Below, piece by piece: positions 1 through 13,864 of a stretch of 64,000 bases of DNA (its first letter is position 1; every line of letters starts with the position of its first letter). Under the pieces are notes generated by a model. It was not told where the DNA came from and did no database searches. It worked only from the letters and a program-made list of their open reading frames with translations. Both the position numbers and the translations under genes were made by a program. Origin of the DNA: Bradysia coprophila (Eukaryota; Arthropoda; Insecta; Diptera; Sciaridae); assembly GCF_014529535.1 (NCBI RefSeq), contig NC_050738.1:1-64000 (forward strand). Direction: 5' to 3'.

Positions 1-3000
1 AAATGACGAATTTCGACGTTTAAATTAATTATTTTCCAAATGACGAAATTAATTATTTTCAAGACGAATTTCACGTTTAAATTAATTATTTTCCAAATGA
101 CGAATTTCGACGTTTAAATTAATTATTTTCCAAAATGACGAATTTCGACGTTTAAATTAATTATTTTCCAAATGACGAATTTCGACGTTTAATTAATTAT
201 TTTCAAATGACGAATTTCGACGTTTAAATTAATTATTTTCCAAATGACGAATTTCGACGTTTAAATTAATTATTTTCCAAATGACGAATTTCGACGTTTA
301 AATTAATTATTTTCAAATGACGAATTTCGACGTTTAAATTAATTATTTTCAAATGACTGAATTTTCGACGTTTAAATTAATTATTTTCCAAATGACGAAT
401 TTCGACGTTTAAATTAATTATTTTCCAAATGGCACGAATTTCTTCGACGTTTAAATTAATTATTTCTGAATCACGAATAAACCAATGACGAATTTCGACG
501 TTTAAATTAATTATTTTCCAAATGACGAATTTCGACGTTTAAATTAATTATTTTCCAAATGACGAATTTCGACGTTTAAATTAATTATTTTCCAAATGAC
601 GAATTTCGACGTTTAAATTAATTATTTTCCAAATGACGAATTTCGACGTTTTAAATTAATTATTTTCCAAATGACGAATTTCGACGTTTAAATTAATTAT
701 TTTCCAAATGACGAATTTCGACGTTTAAATTAATTATTTTTCAAATGACGAATTTCGACGTTTAAATTAATTATTTTCCAAAATGACGAATTTCGACGTT
801 TAAATTAATTATTTTCCAAATGACGAATTTCGACGTTTAAATTAATTATTTTAAATGACGAATTTCGACGTTTAAATTAATTATTTTCCAAATGACGAAT
901 TTCGACGTTTAAATTAATTATTTTCCAAATGACGAATTTCGACGTTTAAATTAATTATTTTCCAAATGACGAATTTCGACGTTTAAATTAATTATTTTCC
1001 AAATGACGAATTTCGACGTTTAAATTAAATTATTTTCCAAATGACGAATTTCGACGTTTAAATTAATTATTTTCCAAATGACGAATTTCGACGTTTAAAT
1101 TAATTATTTTCCAAATGACGAATTTCGACGTTTAAATTAATTATTTTCCAAATGACGAATTTCGACGTTTAAATTAATTATTTTCCAAATGACGAATTTC
1201 GACGTTTAAATTAATTATTTTCCAAATGACGAATTTCGACGTTTAAATTAATTATTTTCCAAATGACGAATTTCGACGTTTAAATTAATTATTTTCCAAA
1301 TGACGAATTTCGACGTTTAAATTAATTATTTTCCAAATGACGAATTTCGACGTTTAAATTAATTATTTTCCAAATGACGAATTTCGACGTTTAAATTAAT
1401 TATTTTCCAAATGACGAATTTCGACGTTTAAATTAATTATTTTCCAAATGACGAATTTCGACGTTTAAATTAATTATTTTCCAAATGACGGAAATTTCGA
1501 CGTTTAAATTAATTATTTTCCAAATGACGAATTTCGACGTTTAAATTAATTATTTTCCAAATGACGAATTTCGACGTTTTAAATTAATTATTTTTCCAAA
1601 TGACGAATTTCGACGTTTAAATTAATTATTTTCCAAATGACGAATTTCGACGTTTAAATTAATTATTTTCCAAATGACGAATTTCGACGTTTAAATTAAT
1701 TATTTTCCAAAATGACGAATTTCGACGTTTAGATTAATTATTTTCAAAATGACGAATTTCGACGTTTTAGAATTAATTATTTTCCAAAATGACGAATTTC
1801 GACGGTTTAAATTAATTATTTTCCAAATGACGAATTTCGACGTTTAAATTAATTATTTTCCAAATGACGAATTTCGACGTTTAAATTAATTATTTTCCAA
1901 ATGACGAATTTCGACGTTTAAATTAATTATTTTCCAAATGACGAATTTCGACGTTTAAATTAATTATTTTCCAAAATGAACGAATTTCGACGTTTTAAAT
2001 TAATTATTTTCCAAATGACGAATTTCGACGTTTAAATTAATTATTTTCCAAATGGACGAATTTCGACGTTTAAATTAATTATTTTCCAAAATGACGAATT
2101 TCGACGTTTAAATTAATTATTTTCCAAATGACGAATTTCGACGTTTAAATTAATTATTTTCCAAAATGACGAATTTCGACGTTTAAATTAATTATTTTCC
2201 AAATGACGAATTTCGACGTTTAAATTAATTATTTTCCAAATGACGAATTTCGACGTTTAAATTAATTATTTTCCAAATGACGAATTTCGACGTTTAGAAT
2301 TAATTATTTTCCAAATGACGAATTTCGACGTTTAAATTAATTATTTTCCAAATGACGAATTTCGACGTTTAAATTAATTATTTTCCAAATGACGAATTTC
2401 GACGTTTAAATTAATTATTTTCCAAATGACGAATTTCGACGTTTTAAATTAATTATTTTCCAAATGACGAATTTCGACGTTTAAATTAATTATTTTCCAA
2501 ATGACGAATTTCGACGTTTAAATTAATTATTTTCCAAATGACGAATTTCGACGTTTAAATTAATTATTTTCCAAATGACGAATTTCGACGTTTAAATTAA
2601 TTATTTTCCAAATGACGAATTTCGACGTTTAAATTAATTATTTTCCAAATGACGAATTTCGACGTTTAAATTAATTATTTTCCAAATGACGAATTTCGAC
2701 GTTTAAATTAATTATTTTCCAAATGACGAATTTCGACGTTTAAATTAATTATTTTCCAAATGACCGAATTTCGACGTTTAAATTAATTATTTTCAAAATG
2801 ACGAATTTCGACGTTTTAAATTAATTATTTTCCAAATGACGAATTTCGACGTTTAAATTAATTATTTTCCAAAATGACGAATTTCGACGTTTAAATTAAT
2901 TATTTTCCCAAATGACGAATTTCGACGTTTAGATTAATTATTTTCAAATGACGAATTTCGACGTTTAAATTAATTATTTTCCAAATGACGAATTTCGACG

Positions 3001-6000
3001 TTTAGATTAATTATTTTCAAAATGACGAATTTCGACGTTTAAATTAATTATTTTCCAAATGACGAATTTCGACGTTTAAATTAATTATTTTCAAAATGAC
3101 GAATTTCGACGTTTAAATTAATTATTTTTCCAAATGACGAATTTCGACGTTTAGATTAATTATTTTCAAAATGACGAATTTCGACGTTTAAATTAATTAT
3201 TTTCCAAATGACGAATTTCGACGTTTAGATTAATTATTTTCAAATGACGAATTTCGACGTTTAAATTAATTATTTTCCAAATGACGAATTTCGACGTTTA
3301 AATTAATTATTTTCCAAAATGACGAATTTCGACGTTTAAATTAATTATTTTCCAAATGACGAATTTCGACGTTTAAATTAATTATTTTCCAAATGACGAA
3401 TTTCGACGTTTAAATTAATTATTTTCCAAATGACGAATTTCGACGTTTAAATTAATTATTTTCCAAATGACGAATTTCGACGTTTAAATTAATTATTTTC
3501 CAAATGACGAATTTCGACGTTTTAAATTAATTATTTTCCAAATGACGAATTTCGACGTTTAAATTAATTATTTTCAAATGACGAATTTCGACGTTTAAAT
3601 TAATTATTTTCCAAATGACGAATTTCGACGTTTAGATTAATTATTTTCCAAAATGACGAATTTCGACGTTTAAATTAATTATTTTCCAAATGACGAATTT
3701 CGACGTTTAAATTAATTATTTTCCAAATGACGAATTTCGACGTTTAAATTAATTATTTTCCAAATGACGAATTTCGACGTTTAAATTAATTATTTTCCAA
3801 ATGACGAATTTCGACGTTTAAATTAATTATTTTCCAAATGACGAATTTCGACGTTTAAATTAATTATTTTTCAAATGACGAATTTCGACGTTTAAATTAA
3901 TTATTTTCCAAATGACGAATTTCGACGTTTAAATTAATTATTTTCCAAATGACGAATTTCGACGTTTAATTAATTATTTTCCAATGAATTTCGACGTTTA
4001 AATTAATTATTTTCCAAATGACGAATTTCGACGTTTAAATTAATTATTTTCCAAATGACGAATTTCGACGTTTAAATTAATTATTTTCCAAATGACGAAT
4101 TTCGACGTTTAAATTAATTATTTTCCAAATGACGAATTTCGACGTTTAATTAATTATTTTCCAAATGACGATTTCGAGTTTAAATTAATTATTTTCCAAA
4201 TGACGAATTTCGACGGTTTAAATTAATTATTTTCCAAATGACGAATTTCGACGTTTAAATTAATTATTTTCAAATGACGAATTTCGACGTTTAAATTAAT
4301 TATTTTCCAAATGACGAATTTCGACGTTTAAATTAATTATTTTCCAAATGACGAATTTCGACGTTTAAATTAATTATTTTCCAAATGACGAATTTCGACG
4401 TTTAAATTAATTATTTTCCAAATGGAATTTCGATTTAAATTAATTTTCAATGACGATTTCGAGTTTAAATTAATTTATTTTCAAATGACGAATTTCGACG
4501 TTTAAATTAATTATTTTCCAAATGACGAATTTCGACGTTTAAATTAATTATTTTCCAAATGACGAATTTCGACGTTTAAATTAATTATTTTCCAAATGAC
4601 GAATTTCGACGTTTAAATTAATTATTTTCCAAATGACGAATTTCGACGTTTAAATTAATTATTTTCCAAATGACGAATTTCGACGTTTAAATTAATTATT
4701 TTCCAAATGACGAATTTCGACGTTTAAATTAATTATTTTCCAAATGACGAATTTCGACGTTTAAATTAATTATTTTCCAAATGACGAATTTCGACGTTTA
4801 AATTAATTATTTTCCAAATGACGAATTTCGACGTTTAAATTATTATTTTCCAAATGACGAATTTCGACGTTTAAATTAATTATTTTCCAAATGACGAATT
4901 TCGACGTTTAAATTAATTATTTTCCAAATGACGAATTTCGACGTTTAAATTAATTATTTTCAAAATGACGAATTTCGACGTTTAAATTAATTATTTTCCA
5001 AATGACGAATTTCGACGTTTAAATTAATTATTTTCCAAATGACGAATTTCGACGTTTAAATTAATTATTTTCCAAATGACGAATTTCGACGTTTAGATTA
5101 ATTATTTTCAAAATGACGAATTTCGACGTTTAAATTAATTATTTTCCAAATGACGAATTTCGACGTTTAAATTAATTATTTTCAAAATGACGAATTTCGA
5201 CGTTTAAATTAATTATTTTCCAAATGACGAATTTCGACGTTTAATTAATTATTTTCAAAATGACGAATTTCGACGTTTAAATTAATTATTTTCCAAATGA
5301 CGAATTTCGACGTTTAATTAATTATTTTCAAATGACGAATTTCGACGTTTAAATTAATTATTTTCCAAATGACGAATTTCGACGTTTAGATTAATTATTT
5401 TCAAAATGACGAATTTCGACGTTTAAATTAATTATTTTCCAAATGACGAATTTCGACGTTTAAATTAATTATTTTCCAAATGACGAATTTCGACGTTTAA
5501 ATTAATTATTTTCCAAATGACGAATTTCGACGTTTAAATTAATTATTTTCCAAATGACGAATTTCGACGTTTAAATTAATTATTTTCCAAATGACGAATT
5601 TCGACGTTTAAATTAATTATTTTCCAAATGACGAATTTCGACGTTTAAATTAATTATTTTCCAAATGACGAATTTCGACGTTTAAATTAATTATTTTCCA
5701 AATGACGAATTTCGACGTTTAAATTAATTATTTTCCAAATGACGAATTTCGACGTTTAAATTAATTATTTTCCAAATGACGAATTTCGACGTTTAAATTA
5801 ATTATTTTCCAAATGACGAATTTCGACGTTTAGATTAATTATTTTCAAAATGACGAATTTCGACGTTTAAATTAATTATTTTCCAAATGACGAATTTCGA
5901 CGTTTAAATTAATTATTTTCCAAATGACGAATTTCGACGTTTAGATTAATTATTTTCAAAATGACGAATTTCGACGTTTAAATTAATTATTTTCCAAATG

Positions 6001-7429
6001 ACGAATTTCGACGTTTAAATTAATTATTTTCCAAATGACGAATTTCGACGTTTAGATTAATTATTTTCAAAATGACGAATTTCGACGTTTAAATTAATTA
6101 TTTTCCAAATGACGAATTTCGACGTTTAAATTAATTATTTTCCAAATGACGAATTTCGACGTTTAAATTAATTATTTTCAAAATGACGAATTTCGACGTT
6201 TAAATTAATTATTTTCAAAATGACGAATTTCGACGTTTAAATTAATTATTTTCCAAATGACGAATTTCGACGTTTAGATTAATTATTTTCAAAATGACGA
6301 ATTTCGACGTTTAAATTAATTATTTTCCAAATGACGAATTTCGACGTTTAAATTAATTATTTTCCAAATGACGAATTTCGACGTTTAAATTAATTATTTT
6401 CCAAATGACGAATTTCGACGTTTAAATTAATTATTTTCAAAATGACGAATTTCGACGTTTAAATTAATTATTTTCCAAATGACGAATTTCGACGTTTAAA
6501 TTAATTATTTTCCAAATGACGAATTTCGACGTTTAAATTAATTATTTTCCAAATGACGAATTTCGACGTTTAAATTAATTATTTTCCAAATGACGAATTT
6601 CGACGTTTAAATTAATTATTTTCCAAATGACGAATTTCGACGTTTAAATTAATTATTTTCCAAATGACGAATTTCGACGTTTAAATTAATTATTTTCCAA
6701 ATGACGAATTTCGACGTTTAAATTAATTATTTTCCAAATGACGAATTTCGACGTTTAAATTAATTATTTTCCAAATGACGAATTTCGACGTTTAAATTAA
6801 TTATTTTCAAATGACGAATTTCGACGTTTAAATTAATTATTTTCCAAATGACGAATTTCGACGTTTAAATTAATTATTTTCCAAATGACGAATTTCGACG
6901 TTTAAATTAATTATTTTCCAAATGACGAATTTCGACGTTTAGATTAATTATTTTCAAAATGACGAATTTCGACGTTTAAATTAATTATTTTCCAAATGAC
7001 GAATTTCGACGTTTAAATTAATTATTTTCCAAATGACGAATTTCGACGTTTAAATTAATTATTTTCCAAATGACGAATTTCGACGTTTAAATTAATTATT
7101 TTCCAAATGACGAATTTCGACGTTTAAATTAATTATTTTCCAAATGACGAATTTCGACGTTTAAATTAATTATTTTCCAAATGACGAATTTCGACGTTTA
7201 AATTAATTATTTTCCAAATGACGAATTTCGACGTTTAAATTAATTATTTTCCAAATGACGAATTTCGACGTTTAAATTAATTATTTTCAAAATGACGAAT
7301 TTCGACGTTTAAATTAATTATTTTCAAAATGACGAATTTCGACGTTTAAATTAATTATTTTCCAAATGACGAATTTCGACGTTTAAATTAATTATTTTCC
7401 AAATGACGAATTTCGACGTTTAAATTAAT
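1..7429. repeat. 37-bp AT-rich satellite array, main block
   Basis: About 200 head-to-tail copies of a 37-bp monomer whose core is AATGACGAATTTCGACG followed by an AT-rich half (TTTAAATTAATTATTTTCC). Most monomers are identical over long runs, so homogenisation is recent. The first 500 bp or so and a patch near 4,420-4,480 are ragged, with one- to several-base indels, which suggests either an array edge or sequencing error. A variant monomer with TTTAGATT and TTCAAAATG recurs every 111 bp (three monomers) near 5,829, 5,940 and 6,051 and about every 74 bp near 2,927-3,001. No coding potential. Pericentromeric or heterochromatic location is a guess. Confidence 0.97.
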
Positions 7430-7861
7430 CAGTCAAAAATCAGGGTAAATGTGACGCAAGTCTTTTATCTTACTTACAAAATAACTGATATCGCTGAGGG
7501 TGACGCATTGTGCGTCGTACGCAAAAGTTTTATCAAAAAAAAATTGACTCAAAAAATTTGTGAAAGAAAATTTTGCAACAAGAAATTTGCGTCACAAGTG
7601 GCAGATGGTTCAGTTTTCTTTCGTTTAAATTCTTTCAGTACATTTTTTAACCATTTTTCTAACAATACGTTCCTCAACATCTGCCACTTGTGACGCAAAT
7701 TTCTTGTTGCAAAATTTTCTTTCACAAATTTTTTGAGTCAATTTTTTGTTGATAAAACTTTTGCGTACGACGCACAATGCGTCACCCTCAGCGATATCAG
7801 TTATTTTGTAAGTAAGATAAAAGACTTGCGTCACATTTACACTTTAAGGGTTTTTTGACTG
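7430..7861. mobile_element. Hairpin MITE, copy 1, inserted in the satellite
   Basis: A 432-bp near-palindrome. It starts CAGTCAAAAA and ends TTTTTTGACTG, with arms of roughly 195 bp that both carry GTGACGCAAGTC and GCTGATATCAG-type segments, and a loop of under 80 bp. The dinucleotide AT flanks both sides (equally readable as a TA duplication with the ends ATCAGTC and GACTGAT), which fits a Tc1/mariner-type non-autonomous element. Open frames run along both arms only because the arms mirror each other; they are not genes. Near-identical copies follow at 9,007 and 11,657, and a diverged one at 56,397. Confidence 0.88.
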
Positions 7862-8264
7862 ATTATCGAATACGGCTGGGAGAATTTTTAGTTGGTCGAC
7901 ATGAGTTGAATTTCCAATGAGGGATTTTATAAACGCGAAATTGCAACTATTTTTGAACTTCCAAATATTATTTTTTTTCTTTAAATTTGTACTTTACGTT
8001 AATGCTTCATAAAGGCAAGGTAAATTGAAATGATCGATTATTAAGATTTTTAGCGTATTGTGATTTGAAAACGAGTATAGATCTAAAAAACAAGCATTCG
8101 GTCGATTATACTTCGAACTCGAGCTTATGCGTATGCATTGAAAATGTTTACAGATAAAAAACCTAACAAATGCACCATAAACAGTTTAAATGGGCGGTAT
8201 GTAAGACTATACTGGCTTTCAAATCTCTATACACTCAGAATCGATCATTTCATTTTGCTTCCAC
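7862..8264. repeat. Non-satellite spacer, copy 1 of the 1,577-bp duplicated segment
   Basis: About 400 bp of unique-looking AT-rich DNA between the hairpin MITE and the resumed satellite. It begins ATTATCGAATACGG and ends near TTGCTTCCACTT. It recurs essentially unchanged at 9,439-9,841, exactly 1,577 bp away, but is absent after the third MITE copy. No gene-like frame seen. Confidence 0.85.
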
Positions 8265-9006
8265 TTTATTTTCCAAATGACGAATTTCGACGTTTAAATT
8301 AATTATTTTCCAAATGACGAATTTCGACGTTTAAATTAATTATTTTCCAAATGACGAATTTCGACGTTTAAATTAATTATTTTCCAAATGACGAATTTCG
8401 ACGTTTAAATTAATTATTTTCCAAATGACGAATTTCGACGTTTAAATTAATTATTTTCCAAATGACGAATTTCGACGTTTAAATTAATTATTTTCCAAAT
8501 GACGAATTTCGACGTTTAAATTAATTATTTTCCAAATGACGAATTTCGACGTTTAAATTAATTATTTTCCAAATGACGAATTTCGACGTTTAAATTAATT
8601 ATTTTCCAAATGACGAATTTCGACGTTTAAATTAATTATTTTCCAAATGACGAATTTCGACGTTTAAATTAATTATTTTCCAAATGACGAATTTCGACGT
8701 TTAAATTAATTATTTTCCAAATGACGAATTTCGACGTTTAAATTAATTATTTTCCAAATGGCGAATTTCGACGTTTAAATTAATTATTTTCCAAATGACG
8801 AATTTCGACGTTTAAATTAATTATTTTCCAAATGACGAATTTCGACGTTTAAATTAATTATTTTCAAAATGACGAATTTCGACGTTTAAATTAATTATTT
8901 TCCAAATGACGAATTTCGACGTTTAAATTAATTATTTTCCAAATGGCGAATTTCGACGTTTAAATGAATTATTTTCCAAATGACGAATTTCGACGTTTAA
9001 ATTAAT
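8265..9006. repeat. 37-bp satellite, second block
   Basis: Twenty monomers of the same 37-bp unit. Diagnostic variants (AATGGCG for AATGACG near 8,757 and 8,943; AAATGAATT near 8,965) are also present at the right end of the third block, showing that the two tracts are duplicates. Confidence 0.97.
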
Positions 9007-9438
9007 CAGTCAAAAATCAGGGTAAATGTGACGCAAGTCTTTTATCTTACTTACAAAATAACTGATATCGCTGAGGGTGACGCATTGTGCGTCGTACGCA
9101 AAAGTTTTATCAACAAAAAATTGACTCAAAAAATTTGTGAAAGAAAATTTTGCAACAAGAAATTTGCGTCACAAGTGGCAGATGGTTCAGTTTTCTTTCG
9201 TTTAAATTCTTTCAGTACATTTTTTAACCATTTTTCTAACAATACGTTCCTCAACATCTGCCACTTGTGACGCAAATTTCTTGTTGCAAAATTTTCTTTC
9301 ACAAATTTTTTGAGTCAATTTTTTGTTGATAAAACTTTTGCGTACGACGCACAATGCGTCACCCTCAGCGATATCAGTTATTTTGTAAGTAAGATAAAAG
9401 ACTTGCGTCACATTTACACTTTAAGGGTTTTTTGACTG
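9007..9438. mobile_element. Hairpin MITE, copy 2
   Basis: The same 432-bp palindromic element as at 7,430, offset by exactly 1,577 bp and almost identical. Because the flanking satellite and spacer are copied with it, it was multiplied by segmental duplication and not by a new insertion. Confidence 0.88.
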
Positions 9439-9841
9439 ATTATCGAATACGGCTGGGAGAATTTTTAGTTGGTCGACATGAGTTGAATTTCCAATGAGGG
9501 ATTTTATAAACGCGAAATTGCAACTATTTTTGAACTTCCAAATATTATTTTTTTTCTTTAAATTTGTACTTTACGTTAATGCTTCATAAAGGCAAGGTAA
9601 ATTGAAATGATCGATTATTAAGATTTTTAGCGTATTGTGATTTGAAAACGAGTATAGATCTAAAAAACAAGCATTCGGTCGATTATACTTCGAACTCGAG
9701 CTTATGCGTATGCATTGAAAATGTTTACAGATAAAAAACCTAACAAATGCACCATAAACAGTTTAAATGGGCGGTATGTAAGACTATACTGGCTTTCAAA
9801 TCTCTATACACTCAGAATCGATCATTTCATTTTGCTTCCAC
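9439..9841. repeat. Non-satellite spacer, copy 2
   Basis: Duplicate of 7,862-8,264, with no difference noticed on reading. It closes the second 1,577-bp unit and is followed by a longer satellite tract. Confidence 0.85.
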
Positions 9842-11656
9842 TTTATTTTCCAAATGACGAATTTCGACGTTTAAATTAATTATTTTCCAAATGACGAATT
9901 TCGACGTTTAAATTAATTATTTTCCAAATGACGAATTTCGACGTTTAAATTAATTATTTTCCAAATGACGAATTTCGACGTTTAAATTAATTATTTTCCA
10001 AATGACGAATTTCGACGTTTAAATTAATTATTTTCCAAATGACGAATTTCGACGTTTAAATTAATTATTTTCCAAATGACGAATTTCGACGTTTAAATTA
10101 ATTATTTTCCAAATGACGAATTTCGACGTTTAAATTAATTATTTTCCAAATGACGAATTTCGACGTTTAAATTAATTATTTTCAAAATGACGAATTTCGA
10201 CGTTTAAATTAATTATATTCCAAATGACGAATTTCGACGTTTAAATTAATTATTTTCCAAATGACGAATTTCGACGTTTAAATTAATTATTTTCCAAATG
10301 ACGAATTTCGACGTTTAAATTAATTATTTTCCAAATGACGAATTTCGACGTTTAAATTAATTATTTTCCAAATGACGAATTTCGACGTTTAAATTAATTA
10401 TTTTCCAAATGACGAATTTCGACGTTTAAATTAATTATTTTCCAAATGACGAATTTCGACGTTTAAATTAATTATTTTCCAAATGACGAATTTCGACGTT
10501 TAAATTAATTATTTTCCAAATGACGAATTTCGACGTTTAAATTAATTATTTTCCAAATGACGAATTTCGACGTTTAAATTAATTATTTTCCAAATGACGA
10601 ATTTCGACGTTTAAATTAATTATTTTCCAAATGACGAATTTCGACGTTTAAATTAATTATTTTCCAAATGACGAATTTCGACGTTTAAATTAATTATTTT
10701 CCAAATGACGAATTTCGACGTTTAAATTAATTATTTTCCAAATGACGAATTTCGACGTTTAAATTAATTATTTTCCAAATGACGAATTTCGACGTTTAAA
10801 TTAATTATTTTCCAAATGACGAATTTCGACGTTTAAATTAATTATTTTCCAAATGACGAATTTCGACGTTTAAATTAATTATTTTCCAAATGACGAATTT
10901 CGACGTTTAAATTAATTATTTTCCAAATGACGAATTTCGACGTTTAAATTAATTATTTTCCAAATGACGAATTTCGACGTTTAAATTAATTATTTTCCAA
11001 ATGACGAATTTCGACGTTTAAATTAATTATTTTCCAAATGACGAATTTCGACGTTTAAATTAATTATTTTCCAAATGACGAATTTCGACGTTTAAATTAA
11101 TTATTTTCCAAATGACGAATTTCGACGTTTAAATTAATTATTTTCCAAATGACGAATTTCGACGTTTAAATTAATTATTTTCCAAATGACGAATTTCGAT
11201 GTTTAAATTAATTATTTTCCAAATGACGAATTTCGACGTTTAAATTAATTATTTTCCAAATGACGAATTTCGACGTTTAAATTAATTATTTTCCAAATGA
11301 CGAATTTCGACGTTTAAATTAATTATTTTCCAAATGACGAATTTCGACGTTTAAATTAATTATTTTCCAAATGACGAATTTCGACGTTTAAATTAATTAT
11401 TTTCCAAATGGCGAATTTCGACGTTTAAATTAATTATTTTCCAAATGACGAATTTCGACGTTTAAATTAATTATTTTCCAAATGACGAATTTCGACGTTT
11501 AAATTAATTATTTTCAAAATGACGAATTTCGACGTTTAAATTAATTATTTTCCAAATGACGAATTTCGACGTTTAAATTAATTATTTTCCAAATGGCGAA
11601 TTTCGACGTTTAAATGAATTATTTTCCAAATGACGAATTTCGACGTTTAAATTAAT
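9842..11656. repeat. 37-bp satellite, third block
   Basis: About 49 monomers. The distance between MITE copies 2 and 3 is 2,650 bp, which is 1,577 plus 1,073, i.e. 29 times 37. The tract therefore differs from the second block by a whole number of monomers, as expected for unequal exchange. Confidence 0.97.
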
Positions 11657-12088
11657 CAGTCAAAAATCAGGGTAAATGTGACGCAAGTCTTTTATCTTAC
11701 TTACAAAATAACTGATATCGCTGAGGGTGACACATTGTGCGTCGTACGCAAAAGTTTTATCAACAAAAAATTGACTCAAAAAATTTGTGAAAGAAAATTT
11801 TGCAACAAGAAATTTGCGTCACAAGTGGCAGATGGTTCAGTTTTCTTTCGTTTAAATTCTTTCAGTACATTTTTTAACCATTTTTCTAACAATACGTTCC
11901 TCAACATCTGCCACTTGTGACGCAAATTTCTTGTTGCAAAATTTTCTTTCACAAATTTTTTGAGTCAATTTTTTGTTGATAAAACTTTTGCGTACGGCGC
12001 ACAATGCGTCACCCTCAGCGATATCAGTTATTTTGTAAGTAAGATAAAGGACTTGCGTCACATTTACACTTTAAGGGATTTTTGACTG
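11657..12088. mobile_element. Hairpin MITE, copy 3, right edge of the satellite
   Basis: Third 432-bp copy with a few substitutions (for example GACACATTG for GACGCATTG). Its right flank is not the spacer found after copies 1 and 2 but unrelated DNA starting TTGAGAATATCTCGG, so the satellite domain ends here. Confidence 0.86.
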
Positions 12089-12487
12089 TTGAGAATATCT
12101 CGGAATGTCATATCTCCCCGAGACATTATGCCAATGACCTCATATTGGTGTCAAACTACGCATCTTGTCAATAGCTTTCAGCAAAAAAAAAACGTTTAGA
12201 GAAATCGGTTCAGGTTTCGTGAAAAAAACTAGAATCTTCAAAGATTTGATGAAAACAAGCATACACTTTTATGGTGGTATCTCCCCGAGATTTTGGGCCA
12301 ACGACTTAATATGGGGCTTAAACGACAAGTCTGGTTTTCATTTGCTGAAATAGTAAATCTTTTACCAGGGGCGGATTAAGGTTTTCAGCGCCACTTGCAA
12401 ATAGAAATTCAGCGCCAAATTTTAAAAATTCAGCTCCAAAAAAACAGTAAAAAACAATCTTTTCACAAACAAATATTGACAATAAAT
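12089..12487. other. Intergenic stretch, degenerate dispersed repeats
   Basis: No gene seen. It contains two degenerate copies of a phrase with ATCTCCCCGAGA and GCCAATGAC/GCCAACGAC (near 12,110 and 12,280). Related wording (GATAGCTTTCAGC) also occurs near 40,255, so this is a dispersed-repeat remnant. Open frames here are low-complexity. Confidence 0.5.
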
Positions 12488-12699
12488 AAATATCATCAAC
12501 TCTATTACGTCCCAAAGTCCCCAAAATGCAACTAGTGTTTCTCCGTTGAATTGCAATAGAAACCTTTTTTAATAGATAATCCATAGAGCGTGGTTCGCCA
12601 GAAGCTTTGCGCATTAATGTACCCAATGTCTTAATAAATGTACTTGTTTCGGGACACATGCAACCTAGTGATTCAAACGCAATGGGTGTAAATAAATAA
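12488..12699 (-). mobile_element. Fragment of a LINE-like reverse-transcriptase C-terminal tail
   Basis: Read on the minus strand, about 65 codons give FTPIAFESLGCMCPET, then an F-I-K-x-L-G stretch, GEPRSMDYLL, VSIAIQRRNTSCILGTLG. This matches, from memory, the conserved end of many non-LTR reverse transcriptase proteins (PIAFET.G, G(D/E)PRS, (L/I)S(I/V)AIQRGNA..(V/I)LGT). The fragment has no catalytic domain, and the downstream reading soon becomes non-homologous. It is a 5'-truncated dead remnant. It could also be a piece of a captured nuclease or DUF domain from such an element. Confidence 0.6.
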
Positions 12700-13472
12700 T
12701 TTTCTTTTAAACGAATGTAATGTTAATGCTTGAATCTTTCAGCATTATCTGCAATTGATCCAGAATTTCTGGGTCATTGATTTATTTATGATGGAACTAG
12801 TGTGTCTCTAATGGTTACATCGTCATCTCTAGAAATGCCCGGAGGTTCTAACTGTGTAGTTTTGATAAAACGTTCTTCGTAGGACCAACTTTTAAGTTAG
12901 TCATTCCTTATTTCTGTCGTTGATATCGATAAAAAATAATTAGCCGTTTTTGAAAGGCTATCAGATTCATATTTTGGATGATATTTATGGATTGTTCTCC
13001 ATCAAGAAATTATATTTCCGAACAGAACTTACCAACTAGATTGATTGTCTATAGTGTACGATTCACTATTTCATTGAAAGATGTCGCAGCAACAAAGCCA
13101 ATGTCAACAAAAAAATATTTATTTTTTTACTGGACGGATTTTAGTAAAAAAAATGCCATTGTATAGCACATGGCGTCAGGACTCTGGAAGAGTAATCAGT
13201 TTTTCAATCGGCCCTCTAATGAATCGATACCAAACGTTTTTTCAAACTCTTATGGCCAAGCCGATGTTTGACTACAGCAGCGACATATTGTTGCAGTGAC
13301 ATATTTCAGAGAAAAAGTTAATCGTACTCTATCGGTAGCGTTGACATAGAATAGATGAAAGAGAATTACTGTAATCCTTCTCCAGGGGTTTCATAAGGAT
13401 GTTACGCCACACTCACTTAGTACGACTATCGTAATTTCCATGTAGAACCAAATTCATATGTACTATGGTTTA
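12700..13472. other. Intergenic, nothing recognised
   Basis: AT-rich DNA with no credible coding exon, tandem array or hairpin that I can support. Two short overlapping open frames near 12,978-13,299 have no family resemblance and low-complexity composition. Confidence 0.4.
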
Positions 13473-13800
13473 CTGGTCACCTCGGATTTTGTGCGATACA
13501 AGACGATGAATGCGTTCAAGACATAGATTGTGGGAATTGGTCTCGTCACTCCCGCAAAAATCTATGTTGGCAGTGCCAACTTGGCACTGCAGGCGAGTCC
13601 AAAGTGGATAATGTCATATATACAGCCGAATCAGATGTGGGTTTCCTCCCCAATTATAGGCGAGTCGGTCCTTTGAACTCCACAATTAAAGAACAAGGAA
13701 TTATTTGTAATCAGAACAAAACGATAGATGGAACATTTTTGGTTGTCATGAAGTCAATAAAAATTTAATTAATGAACATCAGCGCAGACTGATGTAAGCT
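13473..13800. repeat. Dispersed repeat, copy A (partner at 18,882)
   Basis: About 330 bp that recurs, diverged, at 18,882-19,105. Shared landmarks in the same order include CTCCCGCAAAAATCTATGTTG, ACAGCCGAATCAGATG (AACAGAATCAGATG in the other copy), CTCCACAATTAAA, TGGATGGAACATTTTT-type and ATTTAATTAA.GAACATCAGC. Each copy lies just 3' of a minus-strand gene (DUF1091 here, P450 there). Confidence 0.7.
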
Positions 13801-13864
13801 TCATTGCTCTTTTACAAATACCAACTTAAAATATTAAAATAGAAAATGGCCGATTTCCTTCCTT

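Noticed and set aside
1-7429. CRISPR-like regular repeats
   Set aside because: There are no unique spacers; it is a head-to-tail satellite in a eukaryotic contig.
7451-12061. Repeated 69- and 80-codon open frames starting MTQVFYLTYK on both strands in the hairpin MITEs
   Set aside because: They read the two mirrored arms of the same palindrome, so the same peptide appears on each strand; no domain, and stops are simply rare in the arm.
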